Virus record (IMG/VR): IMGVR_UViG_3300028676_000003
Span: 248,001-312,000 of that record
Strand: one strand, 5' to 3'
Length of the DNA: 64,000 nt
From: a virus
This document shows, piece by piece, positions 48,142-54,562 of the stretch (within the stretch, counting starts at the first letter, position 1; the number at the start of each line of letters is the position of its first letter). The position numbers and the translations under genes are program-made. The notes beneath the pieces are model-generated. The model was not told where the DNA came from and ran no database searches. It was given only the letters and a program-made list of their open reading frames with translations.

Positions 48142-48544
48142 TTTTTTTAACAAGTTTTTCGGAAAAAAAACCGAACAACCTAAAAAACCGATTAATCAAC
48201 TACCACAACCTGATGATGCATTTATCGAAAGCATTATGGGTTCATTAAAGCTAATGAAGGAGCTGAGTGAAAACAACGGAGACCCAAGTGTTTCTTTAGG
48301 ACCACCTGACAGAATTGACTATTCTGAAAGAGATGGATTGTATTTCAGAGACCTTGTATGGATTCAAAATGGTGGTAAAGGAGAAATCCACAGCCAAGAA
48401 ATGTCAGATGTTCCATTTGACAGAGAAGAATTAAAGGTAAAAGAAAATAAGCCTGAAACTCTTGAAGACCGTTTAGCTGACGCATTGAAAAATGAAGATT
48501 ACGAGGCGGCCGCTAGTCTAAGAGACGAAATGAATAAAAAGTAA
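48125..48544 (+). CDS. UVR-motif protein (139 aa)
   Basis: Charged N-terminus, Pro-rich middle, and a C-terminal LADALKNEDYEAAASLRDEM, the UVR helix-pair found in UvrB, UvrC, ClpC and McsA. It may bind a Uvr or Clp partner of the host. Overlaps the previous gene by 17 bases. Confidence 0.72.
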   Translation: MNKFNNFFNKFFGKKTEQPKKPINQLPQPDDAFIESIMGSLKLMKELSENNGDPSVSLGPPDRIDYSERDGLYFRDLVWIQNGGKGEIHSQEMSDVPFDREELKVKENKPETLEDRLADALKNEDYEAAASLRDEMNKK

Positions 48545-48563
48545 AAAAAAAAGTTAAAATAAA

Positions 48564-48595
48564 TTTGGTAGTTTAAAATAATATTTGTACCTTTG
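48564..48595 (+). promoter_or_regulatory. Bacteroidetes-type promoter
   Basis: TTTG 48564-48567, 20 bp, TACCTTTG 48588-48595. Confidence 0.8.
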
Positions 48596-48627
48596 TAATG
48601 TAAAAATATTAACAAATAAATTAAACT

Positions 48628-49035
48628 ATGAAAAAATTTTTATTAATTGGATTATTCTTAATCTTTAGTTTACCTTCGTTTTCACAGGCATTAGCAAATG
48701 GCTATTACTACAAATCGGATATCAAAGTATATTCAAGTGGTACATCAAACACTTATACATATCACTTCTATGTGAATGCAAGTGGTGAGATTAGACAAAT
48801 TGATTTTGCTAAAAACCAATACATGTCATTCAAGACATATGGTACTGTATCTAACGCTCAATCAAGTGCTTATACTTGGGCCAATGATGGTGGTATTTGG
48901 TCAGAAACACAAACATTTGTGTTTACCAAAGACAAATCAACTGGTGACCTTAGTGTCTTCTTGATGAGAGTAGTACAAAATGAGGGTCAAGACCCTTGGC
49001 AAAGCTACGGTGTTGGAGTTGTTGAAAAACTCTGA
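48628..49035 (+). CDS. Secreted/periplasmic hypothetical protein (135 aa)
   Basis: Signal peptide MKKFLLIGLFLIFSLPSFS with cleavage before QAL. The mature part is beta-rich with many Tyr, Ser and Gly. No terminal barrel signal. Unknown. Confidence 0.68.
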   Translation: MKKFLLIGLFLIFSLPSFSQALANGYYYKSDIKVYSSGTSNTYTYHFYVNASGEIRQIDFAKNQYMSFKTYGTVSNAQSSAYTWANDGGIWSETQTFVFTKDKSTGDLSVFLMRVVQNEGQDPWQSYGVGVVEKL

Positions 49036-49267
49036 GGGAGCTTAGTATTAAGAAAAATATAGTTGGTTATCAATTCTTACTTAGTAGAATTGAAACAAGG
49101 GGAATCGTTGTAAGGTAAGCATGTACTGTGGAGAACGGTATGCAATCAAGACGAGTATCAATAATAGGTGAGGATGGTGTACAACAGAGCCATTAACGAT
49201 TGATACTGGTGGAGATAGTTCAGAAGATACCTAAGAAATCACTGGTTAGCGCAATCAGAATGAACTA
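49036..49267 (+). ncRNA. Structured non-coding region after 48628 gene
   Basis: No ORF. CAATTCT/AGAATTG (49071, 49086) and a perfect 9-bp AGTATCAAT/ATTGATACT (49154, 49199) enclosing about 35 bases; GCAT/ATGC between them. Leads into a tRNA-like 3' end at 49268. Confidence 0.5.
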
Positions 49268-49315
49268 AGGGATGATATGGGTGAAAGCTTGGGGGTTCGA
49301 GTCCTTCATTCCCTA
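49268..49315 (+). tRNA. tRNA-like 3' end or minihelix
   Basis: T-arm GGGGG-TTCGAGT-CCTTC and acceptor strand ATTCCCT. Two possible 5' partners: AGGGATG 49268 (5 bp, minihelix) or AGGGAGC 49035 (6 bp), which would put about 230 structured bases inside the tRNA. Confidence 0.4.
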
Positions 49316-49349
49316 CTAGAAAAAAAATAAAAAATAATTGGTAAAACAC

Positions 49350-49380
49350 TTGACTTGTAAAGAAAATTGTCGTACCTTTG
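49350..49380 (+). promoter_or_regulatory. Strong promoter of the large non-coding RNA
   Basis: TTGACTT from 49350, 20 bp, TACCTTTG 49373-49380. Same strong type as at 20559 and 29464. Confidence 0.82.
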
Positions 49381-49385
49381 TAGTA

Positions 49386-50250
49386 TATTAATAAGATGTT
49401 GGTTCGCCCATGCTTTTTAACATAAGGCCGCTTATGGTCTTCAGGATAAACATAGTGATATGTAGAAAGCGATTTAGCGGAAGCAAGATTGCGTTGGGAA
49501 TTTATTACCAATCCGAGTAAGCGATGATAAACGCAGTGTTTATGTAAAGGCAACAAGAGACAAAATCTGTTGGAGTTGGAAGTAAACATTATAGCCCAAA
49601 TTTTGATTCATGGGTTATTGAGTACGAAAGTATAATAGAGGTTTATCAGGATTTGGTGAATAACTGTAAAAGGGGAATAAGCTGGGTCCAGTATTTAGAT
49701 TATGGTGTAGCTGAAAGGTGATATTAATCGAAGGTACCATGTTCGAGAGAGCATATCGGGGTGTCGTTAGCTGGGCTACTCAAAAGGTAGTACGTTAGCA
49801 AATCTGAGGACACATCCTGAACTGAAATGAATCGATGCAATTTATTTAGGTTTTTAACCTGAAATATCTTTTAAGAAAAGGAAATTTTATAAAAAGCAAA
49901 AGTTCCTCAGAACATGATTTGAAAAATGAGTTATACTGTTGTAAAATACAGTTGTTGCTAGGCCGCAAGCCAAAGTGACAAAATAAAGTAAGTAGTTCTA
50001 AGCTAATAGCCCGCAAGCTATGCAGACTCGCAAGGTCAGTCGGATGAAAATGGAGTTTATATAGAATCATGTAGTGATTGCAGAATCGTATATCTGTCTC
50101 ATTGTTGACTATTCCTGTAGCAATATAGGTGTGTGTAACAAACCGAAAGGTTTCAAAACGTCAACAGTATAGCTGAACACTCAGGCGACTACAAAATTTT
50201 GGGGATAACCTTTAATCGGTTCATAAGGCGTAAAACCTTATATCCCCACA
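49386..50250 (+). ncRNA. Large ornate non-coding RNA (about 865 nt)
   Basis: No credible ORF on either strand but dense hairpins: CATAAG-GCCG-CTTATG (49421), ACATA-GTGA-TATGT (49450), GTAC-GAAA-GTAT, ATAAAC/GTTTAT, three consecutive short hairpins with CGCAA loops near 49960-50035, AAACC-GAAA-GGTTT inside a TGTTGAC/GTCAACA helix, and a three-way junction GGGGATA/TATCCCC (about 50199-50248) holding AACC/GGTT and ATAAGG/CCTTAT. It has a strong promoter and ends at a tRNA. This is the profile of giant phage RNAs such as GOLLD or ROOL; I cannot tell whether it belongs to a known one. Confidence 0.65.
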
Positions 50251-50254
50251 CATT

Positions 50255-50325
50255 CCGTGTTAGAGCAGTCAGGTAGCTCGCTCCCGTGTGAGGGAGAGGT
50301 CAGGGGTTCGAATCCTTTACACGGT
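50255..50325 (+). tRNA. tRNA-His-like (GTG), 6-nt anticodon loop
   Basis: Acceptor CCGTGT/ACACGG, D-arm GAGC/GCTC, anticodon stem CTCCC/GGGAG with loop GTGTGA, T-arm AGGGG/CCTTT. If T is base 33 the anticodon is GTG with base 38 missing. Confidence 0.6.
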
Positions 50326-50339
50326 ACTAATTTTTACTA

Positions 50340-50520
50340 GACATATTAATTAAATTCGGGAGCAATACATATAGTATTGAATAGGTGGAAACCCTTATGC
50401 TCCCACTAGGCTTCGTAATTAGGAAATATGGATGCGGTTAAAAGAAACGACCAAAGATAAGGTTTCACGGCAAAAGGCTCTATTCGTTAACCAGCGAGCT
50501 TTTACTTATCTTTGGAAATT
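50340..50520 (+). ncRNA. Two structured spacer elements
   Basis: First: GGGAGCA/TGCTCCC (acceptor-like 7 bp) enclosing AATAC/GTATT and ATAGG/CCTTAT hairpins. Second: an 11-bp helix CCAAAGATAAG/CTTATCTTTGG near 50450-50517 with an AAAAG-CTC/GAG-CTTTT inner stem. No ORF. Confidence 0.52.
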
Positions 50521-50542
50521 TCAAAAAAAAATGACAAAAGGC

Positions 50543-50573
50543 TTGCTTTTTACAAAAATAGTTAGTACCTTTG
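50543..50573 (+). promoter_or_regulatory. Promoter of third short-ORF cassette
   Basis: TTG 50543-50545, 20 bp, TACCTTTG 50566-50573. Confidence 0.78.
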
Positions 50574-50665
50574 TATAAGAAATAAAAAAATAAACAGAAA
50601 AACAAAACTTTTGCTAAAAGCAATATATTTATAATAAACGTAGAAATACACAACAAACAGAAATT

Positions 50666-50773
50666 ATGACAACAAGTACCACATATCAAACGCAAAAACA
50701 ACAACCTAAAGGCGGGAAGCCTTATGGCTTGGCTGGGTGTGTCAACAACTTGTTTGACTTAGTTACAATATAA
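50666..50773 (+). CDS. 35-aa peptide of a promoter-peptide-terminator cassette
   Basis: Gln/Thr/Lys-rich start then GGKPYGLAGC and a hydrophobic end (NLFDLVTI). About 90 bases of leader, terminator 25 bases after the stop. Same layout as 20643 and 29531. Confidence 0.5.
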   Translation: MTTSTTYQTQKQQPKGGKPYGLAGCVNNLFDLVTI

Positions 50774-50797
50774 TTAGTAGTAATACTGATTTTGTAG

Positions 50798-50832
50798 ACC
50801 CAGCTTAATGTAAAAATTAGGCTGGGTTTTTT
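50798..50832 (+). terminator. Intrinsic terminator
   Basis: ACCCAGCTTAAT/ATTAGGCTGGGT 12-bp stem with GTAAAA loop and T run. Confidence 0.88.
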
Positions 50833-50837
50833 CATTT

Positions 50838-50910
50838 CGGGGGATAGCTTATATGGTAAAGCACTGACCGTTGGGGTCAGGAGAATGAGGTTCGAGTACT
50901 CATCTACCGA
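50838..50910 (+). tRNA. tRNA, Pro (TGG) or Gln (TTG), loop CGTTGGG
   Basis: Acceptor CGGGGGA/TCTACCG, D-stem GCTT/AAGC, anticodon stem CTGAC/GTCAG. Seven-base loop CGTTGGG has G33; a U33 reading gives TGG. C1-G72 and A73 favour Pro. Confidence 0.6.
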
Positions 50911-50921
50911 CAAACACAAAA

Positions 50922-51010
50922 CGGGTTAACCTCTGCGAACAGAAAGTACGAGGATGGAACAATTGGAAAGATATCGCTAGTTGCAAAGGGTTCGATTCCC
51001 TATAACCTGA
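50922..51010 (+). tRNA. tRNA-like gene with expanded D and anticodon loops
   Basis: Acceptor CGGGTTA/TAACCTG 7 bp, discriminator A; D-stem CCTC/GAGG with a CTG-CGAA-CAG hairpin in its loop; CAATT/AGTTG stem around a 14-base loop with GATATC. Possible Ile (GAT). Confidence 0.45.
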
Positions 51011-51024
51011 CAAAAGAATTAATC

Positions 51025-51315
51025 ATGAGTAAAGGAAATTGTGAATTATGTGAACGAGAGAAGGAATTGACCTTTCATCACCTAATACCTCAAATCAACC
51101 ACTCGAAGAATGCCTTTCAAAGGTTATTCAGTAAAGAGGATATGAAAACAAGAGGTCTTATGTTATGTAGAGAGTGTCATTCAATGATTCATCGAACGCT
51201 AGACAACAAAACACTCGGATTAGAGTACAATACAAAAGAATTATTACTCGGACATGAAGGAATCTTCAAGTTTGTAGAATGGGTTAAAAAACAAAACAAA
51301 AAAGTAAAAAAATAG
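51025..51315 (+). CDS. HNH endonuclease-like protein
   Basis: 96 aa. CELCEREKELTFHHLIP and LMLCRECHSMIHR give the CxxC, HH and CxxCH..H pattern of a compact HNH nuclease. Located in a tRNA cluster, as homing nucleases often are. Confidence 0.8.
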   Translation: MSKGNCELCEREKELTFHHLIPQINHSKNAFQRLFSKEDMKTRGLMLCRECHSMIHRTLDNKTLGLEYNTKELLLGHEGIFKFVEWVKKQNKKVKK

Positions 51316-51387
51316 AACAAATGAAAAATATTAAACGTATAAAGAATAAACAGTAACCACCTTCAAATCATGAGGGTGATATGATAT

Positions 51388-51458
51388 GCCCTCTAAGCTT
51401 TAAGGTGAAGCACGATACTTTTAATATCGGGAAAATGGTCCAATACCATTAGGGGGTA
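51388..51458 (+). tRNA. tRNA-Lys (TTT)
   Basis: Acceptor GCCCTCT/AGGGGGT, anticodon arm CGATA-CTTTTAA-TATCG. T-loop TCCAATA deviates from TTCRANY. Confidence 0.83.
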
Positions 51459-51477
51459 CAAGTTTTAATAAACGAAT

Positions 51478-51550
51478 GCCCTCGAAACATTGCTGGCGAT
51501 GTACTCCGCTTTTAACGGAGGAATAATTGGTTCGATTCCAATCGGGGGTA
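51478..51550 (+). tRNA. tRNA-Lys (TTT)
   Basis: Acceptor GCCCTCG/CGGGGGT, D-stem ACAT/ATGT, anticodon arm CTCCG-CTTTTAA-CGGAG. Confidence 0.88.
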
Positions 51551-51569
51551 CAAGACGAAAGTCGAATAC

Positions 51570-51644
51570 TCTCCTATGGCTGACTGGGTAAAGCACCATA
51601 CTTTTAATATGGCATCAATGTCGGTTCGAACCCGACTGGGAGAA
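51570..51644 (+). tRNA. tRNA-Lys (TTT)
   Basis: Acceptor TCTCCTA/TGGGAGA, anticodon arm CCATA-CTTTTAA-TATGG, T-arm GTCGG/CCGAC. Third Lys copy. Confidence 0.87.
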
Positions 51645-51706
51645 CAAATTAAGTTTTTAACCTTTACTTTTGTTTAAAAGCGCATATTATTGTAATAAAA
51701 TTTATT

Positions 51707-52147
51707 ATGAAAATATGTGGAACATGTAAAGTACCGAAATCCGAAGAAGATTTCAACAAGAATAAAAGCAAACCAGATGGTTTAAATAGCATTTGTAGAG
51801 AATGTAGTAACAAACGGTCTAAACGATATTATACTGAGAATAAAGAACATCATATTGGTGTTATTAAAGATAGGAAGGTTAAAACATTAATCGATACTAG
51901 AACAAAAATTTTTGAGTATTTTAAAGAAAACCCGTGTATTGATTGTGGTGAAACAGACCCAATAGTACTAGAATTTGACCATCGAGACGATGTTATCAAA
52001 GAGAGAAATATTGCTGATTTAGTCGGAAATAGTTGTTCTTGGACGATGATTAAGAAAGAGATTGACAAGTGTGATGTAAGGTGTGCAAATTGCCACAGAA
52101 GAAGAACAGCAATCCAACAAGGTTGGTATAAAGGAGTTATATTATGA
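51707..52147 (+). CDS. HNH endonuclease with N-terminal zinc knuckle
   Basis: 146 aa. CGTCKVPKSEEDFNKNK...CRECSNKRSKRYY is a zinc-ribbon common in phage HNH proteins; PCIDCGETDPIVLEFDHRDD and VRCANCHRRRTA form the HNH core. Probable homing endonuclease or nickase within the tRNA cluster. Overlaps the next gene by 4 bases. Confidence 0.85.
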   Translation: MKICGTCKVPKSEEDFNKNKSKPDGLNSICRECSNKRSKRYYTENKEHHIGVIKDRKVKTLIDTRTKIFEYFKENPCIDCGETDPIVLEFDHRDDVIKERNIADLVGNSCSWTMIKKEIDKCDVRCANCHRRRTAIQQGWYKGVIL

Positions 52148-52395
52148 CAGAACAAGAAAAGCACATAGCAGATAGTATGACATTATTTGCCGCTAACATA
52201 GCAGATTTTGAAGTAGGTGATTTAGTAAAAGAGGCGAATGGTATCGTGTCCAAGATAACGAACAAAACCATCAACTCTATTGAAGTGGAAATTGACAAGC
52301 TACCACTTAAAAAAAATGCGTCAAAAGAAAATATCGGGATTAAAGCAAGACAATGGTTTACCATGGAAAATTTTAATCGTAGATTTAAAAAGTAA
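52144..52395 (+). CDS. Hypothetical protein (83 aa)
   Basis: ATGA overlap with the HNH gene. DFEVGDLVKEANGIVSKIT reads like a short barrel (SH3-like) with a helix before it. Unknown. Confidence 0.62.
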   Translation: MTEQEKHIADSMTLFAANIADFEVGDLVKEANGIVSKITNKTINSIEVEIDKLPLKKNASKENIGIKARQWFTMENFNRRFKK

Positions 52396-52400
52396 TTATT

Positions 52401-52476
52401 CGGGTGGTATAGGAGCCAGGTTTATCTAGTCGCACTTGGACTGCGAATCACGTGGGTTCGAATCCCACTCACCCGA
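52401..52476 (+). tRNA. tRNA-Pro (TGG)
   Basis: Acceptor CGGGTGG/TCACCCG, anticodon arm TCGCA-CTTGGAC-TGCGA, C1-G72, A73. Confidence 0.87.
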
Positions 52477-52480
52477 CGAG

Positions 52481-52540
52481 AAGAGACTGTTATTAATTCA
52501 TAGAACACCATACTTAGTAAGTACTGGAAGCGTAGAATTA
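52481..52540 (+). ncRNA. Spacer RNA element, family 1, copy 2
   Basis: AAGAGACTGTTATTAATTC ... GCGTAGAATTAA; TTAATTC pairs GAATTAA, a compensated version of the CTAATTC/GAATTAG stem in copy 3. Confidence 0.68.
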
Positions 52541-52547
52541 AAAATTA

Positions 52548-52623
52548 CGAGATGTGGACTAATTGGCTAAGTCGCTTGCTTTGGGAGCAAGACATCGTGC
52601 AGGTTCGAGTCCTGTCATCTCGA
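52548..52623 (+). tRNA. tRNA-Pro (TGG)
   Basis: Acceptor CGAGATG/CATCTCG, anticodon arm CTTGC-TTTGGGA-GCAAG. Confidence 0.92.
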
Positions 52624-52745
52624 CATACTGGGTTTTGATACCGATTTACCGTTAGGAAACGGAGCGTGAAGGGGTTCGTCAAACAAACTCTGCTCCCGAA
52701 ACAGAATTGAAGTGGGGTATGACGGATGCAGAGAGAGGCATATAT
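52624..52745 (+). other. tRNA spacer with alternative helices
   Basis: CCGTT/AACGG, GGAGC/GCTCC, CTCTGC/GCAGAG and ATACC/GGTAT can form but not all together. No ORF. Confidence 0.42.
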
Positions 52746-52817
52746 GCGGGAGTAGCTCAATGGTAGAGTTCCTGATTTCCAATCAGGTTGTTGCGAGTTC
52801 GAGCCTCGTCTTCCGCT
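52746..52817 (+). tRNA. tRNA-Gly (TCC)
   Basis: Acceptor GCGGGAG/CTTCCGC, anticodon arm CCTGA-TTTCCAA-TCAGG. Confidence 0.9.
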
Positions 52818-52820
52818 CGA

Positions 52821-52875
52821 AGATAAGACTGTTGCTAATTCATAGGGTACCAAGGTAAAAACTGCGTAGAATTAG
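52821..52875 (+). ncRNA. Spacer RNA element, family 1, copy 3
   Basis: AGACTGTTGCTAATTCATAG ... GCGTAGAATTAG with perfect CTAATTC/GAATTAG stem. Confidence 0.68.
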
Positions 52876-52881
52876 AAAATT

Positions 52882-52955
52882 GCGACCATCGCCTAGTTGG
52901 TATGGCATCTGACTTCCAATCAGAAATAGGGCGGGTTCGAGACCCGCTGGTCGCT
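52882..52955 (+). tRNA. tRNA-Gly (TCC)
   Basis: Acceptor GCGACCA/TGGTCGC, anticodon arm TCTGA-CTTCCAA-TCAGA. Confidence 0.92.
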
Positions 52956-52962
52956 CAAAATA

Positions 52963-53036
52963 TTGGCCTATGGTGTAATTGGCAACACTACTGTTTTTGG
53001 TGCAGTCATTCAAGGTTCGAGTCCTTGTGGGCCAAC
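52963..53036 (+). tRNA. tRNA-Gln (TTG)
   Basis: Acceptor TTGGCCT/GGGCCAA, anticodon arm ACTGT-TTTTGGT-GCAGT. Confidence 0.87.
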
Positions 53037-53042
53037 CAATAT

Positions 53043-53113
53043 TGGGGATTGATGTAATGGTAGCATACTTGGTTTTGAGCCAAACTGTATAAGTTCGACC
53101 CTTATATCCCTAA
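53043..53113 (+). tRNA. tRNA-Gln (TTG)
   Basis: Acceptor TGGGGAT/ATCCCTA, anticodon loop TTTTGAG, T-arm ATAAG/CTTAT. Confidence 0.8.
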
Positions 53114-53116
53114 CTA

Positions 53117-53188
53117 TGTCAAGTAGTTTAATTGAGAAAACTCCCTGCGTTGGGCGGGGCGATTTGGGTTTGAATCCCGATTTGACAG
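53117..53188 (+). tRNA. tRNA, Gln (TTG) or Pro (TGG), loop CGTTGGG
   Basis: Acceptor TGTCAAG/TTTGACA, D-stem AGTTT/AAACT, anticodon stem CCCTG/CGGGG around CGTTGGG, the same loop as at 50838. T1-A72 and G73 favour Gln. Confidence 0.6.
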
Positions 53189-53197
53189 CAAAGATAA

Positions 53198-53256
53198 AAA
53201 ATGATTTCAGCAAATATTATCATCAAACTTTTAATTTGAAACAGATATATCATTTT
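53198..53256 (+). ncRNA. Spacer RNA closed by an 8-bp helix, with TTTCAGCAA motif
   Basis: AAAATGAT (53198) pairs ATCATTTT (53249). Inside, TTTCAGCAA, TCAAAC and TTTGAAA occur in the same order as near 38890. Confidence 0.48.
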
Positions 53257-53265
53257 GTTCTTTTT

Positions 53266-53344
53266 GGGTCTATGGCAGAGCGGTCGATTGCGACAGACTG
53301 TAAATCTGTTATTCCACACCGTGGTTCGAATCCACGTGGGCCCA
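53266..53344 (+). tRNA. tRNA-Tyr (GTA)
   Basis: Acceptor GGGTCTA/TGGGCCC, anticodon arm ACAGA-CTGTAAA-TCTGT, long variable region as expected. Confidence 0.9.
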
Positions 53345-53404
53345 CTGGCGAGTATGTTGTTTTATGATTTTCAGGAAAAGGCGTTAGAGAAAAAAATCAA
53401 ATTT

Positions 53405-53486
53405 GGGGTATCGCCAAAGTAGGAGAGTTGGGACGGTCTGTAACACCGTTGCGAAAGCTGAGTAGGTTCGATTCCTACATGCCTCA
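53405..53486 (+). tRNA. tRNA-Tyr (GTA)
   Basis: Acceptor GGGGTAT/ATGCCTC, anticodon arm ACGGT-CTGTAAC-ACCGT, variable arm TGCGAAAGCTGA. Confidence 0.88.
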
Positions 53487-53549
53487 CTGAGCAGTTGTGG
53501 TCTGCTTGCAATTAAATTCCACCGTTTGATTCACGTAACGAATCACTAT

Positions 53550-53622
53550 GCTTCCGTAGCTCAATTGGTGGAGCATCTCATTTGTAACGAGAAGGTCGCA
53601 GGTTCGAAGCCTGTCGGGAGCT
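53550..53622 (+). tRNA. tRNA-Thr (TGT)
   Basis: Acceptor GCTTCCG/CGGGAGC, anticodon loop TTTGTAA on TCTC/GAGA. Confidence 0.87.
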
Positions 53623-53627
53623 CAATA

Positions 53628-53711
53628 AGCAGGATATCGTAAGAAACGTCCACATAGGTTAATTACCTGTTGAAGAAAGGATAAAGACAGGGGCTCCTTT
53701 TAAGTCCTGCT
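53628..53711 (+). ncRNA. Spacer RNA with acceptor-like 7-bp helix
   Basis: AGCAGGA (53628-53634) pairs TCCTGCT (53705-53711) and encloses an AGGT/ACCT hairpin. No T-loop, so not a tRNA. A CCTAG/CTAGG hairpin follows. Confidence 0.48.
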
Positions 53712-53773
53712 GACGTTATTAAAAATCGTTGCACGTAGCGAACCAACCTAGTTATACGATTCTAGGTAAAATT

Positions 53774-53846
53774 GCCGATGTAGCTCAGTAGGTAGAGTAC
53801 CTGTTTTGTAAACAGATTGTCGCAGGTTCGATTCCTGTCATCGGCT
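53774..53846 (+). tRNA. tRNA-Thr (TGT)
   Basis: Acceptor GCCGATG/CATCGGC, anticodon loop TTTGTAA. Confidence 0.88.
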
Positions 53847-53867
53847 CAAACATAAAAAAAAATTGAT

Positions 53868-54029
53868 ATGAAAGGACTTAAATTTATTCCACTAGTAGAA
53901 GTAAGTGAGGAAACCAAGGCTAAATTGGACCTTATGATGAAGAAAAGAGATGAGCGAATTCAATCAATGATTGATGATTATCGAAATGGTAGATTTGCAG
54001 AAGAAATGAAAAACCTGCCAAAAAATTAG
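53868..54029 (+). CDS. Hypothetical small protein (53 aa)
   Basis: ATG 53868 just after a tRNA. Helical and charged (KAKLDLMMKKRDERIQSMIDDY). Unknown. Confidence 0.6.
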   Translation: MKGLKFIPLVEVSEETKAKLDLMMKKRDERIQSMIDDYRNGRFAEEMKNLPKN

Positions 54030-54082
54030 GTTATTAAAAAGTTTATTTGTACCTTTGTAAGGTAATAATTAAACCGAACAAA

Positions 54083-54379
54083 ATGACAAGAGAAGATTTT
54101 AGAATTGTACAAAAGTATTATGCAACTAGTAGCCTAGTTATGATTTTTTATGGTAGTGTTATCATTGAAAGTGTTGAAATCTATAAGAATTATTCAACGT
54201 TTGAAGATGAAGCAGACAAAGCGGCTAGACTAGCTGAGATGGGTAAAGAAGGTGGTAAAAAAGCTAAGCCAAAACCAATCAAGATGAAGTCTAAAAAAGA
54301 CGACCGTACCAAAGATGAAATTAGTGCTGAATGTGAGAGCAAAATCAAAAAATACATTGCGGCTAATAGCCAAAAATAA
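54083..54379 (+). CDS. Hypothetical protein with lysine-rich tail (98 aa)
   Basis: ATG 54083; TACCTTTG at 54050-54057 excludes an earlier start. Hydrophobic stretch near the N-terminus (SLVMIFYGSVIIESV) then a very basic Lys/Pro-rich region. May be membrane-linked and nucleic-acid binding. Unknown. Confidence 0.62.
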   Translation: MTREDFRIVQKYYATSSLVMIFYGSVIIESVEIYKNYSTFEDEADKAARLAEMGKEGGKKAKPKPIKMKSKKDDRTKDEISAECESKIKKYIAANSQK

Positions 54380-54382
54380 AAA

Positions 54383-54446
54383 ACCGCTGGCGAAAGCCGA
54401 AGTGGCGTAATGATATCAGTCACGAGATGGTAAGCGGTGCCATCTC
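54383..54446 (+). ncRNA. Pseudoknot upstream of tRNA-Gly
   Basis: ACCGCT (54383-54388), GGC-GAAA-GCC hairpin, then GAGATGG-(TA AGCGGT G)-CCATCTC (54424-54446). The loop AGCGGT is fully complementary to ACCGCT. Confidence 0.6.
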
Positions 54447-54451
54447 AAAAT

Positions 54452-54524
54452 GCGAGTGTAGCTCAGTTGGCAGAGCACCTGATTACCAATTAGGTTGTCG
54501 TGGGTTCGAATCCCATCACTCGCT
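54452..54524 (+). tRNA. tRNA-Gly (ACC)
   Basis: Acceptor GCGAGTG/CACTCGC, anticodon arm CCTGA-TTACCAA-TTAGG giving ACC, a rare A34 Gly tRNA. Confidence 0.85.
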
Positions 54525-54527
54525 CTC

Positions 54528-54557
54528 TTGACTTTTTGGTACCATCTAGTATATTTA
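54528..54557 (+). promoter_or_regulatory. Promoter of the GIY-YIG gene, short leader
   Basis: TTG 54528-54530, 19 bp, TATATTTA 54550-54557, ATG after five bases. Confidence 0.6.
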
Positions 54558-54562
54558 TATAC

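Noticed and set aside
49036-49315. tmRNA
   Set aside because: A tRNA-like 3' end follows a structured region, but I see no tag-like reading frame ending in Ala residues and no GGGGC-type 5' end.
51850-52164. Minus-strand frame opposite the HNH gene
   Set aside because: Shadow of a gene with clear zinc and HNH motifs.
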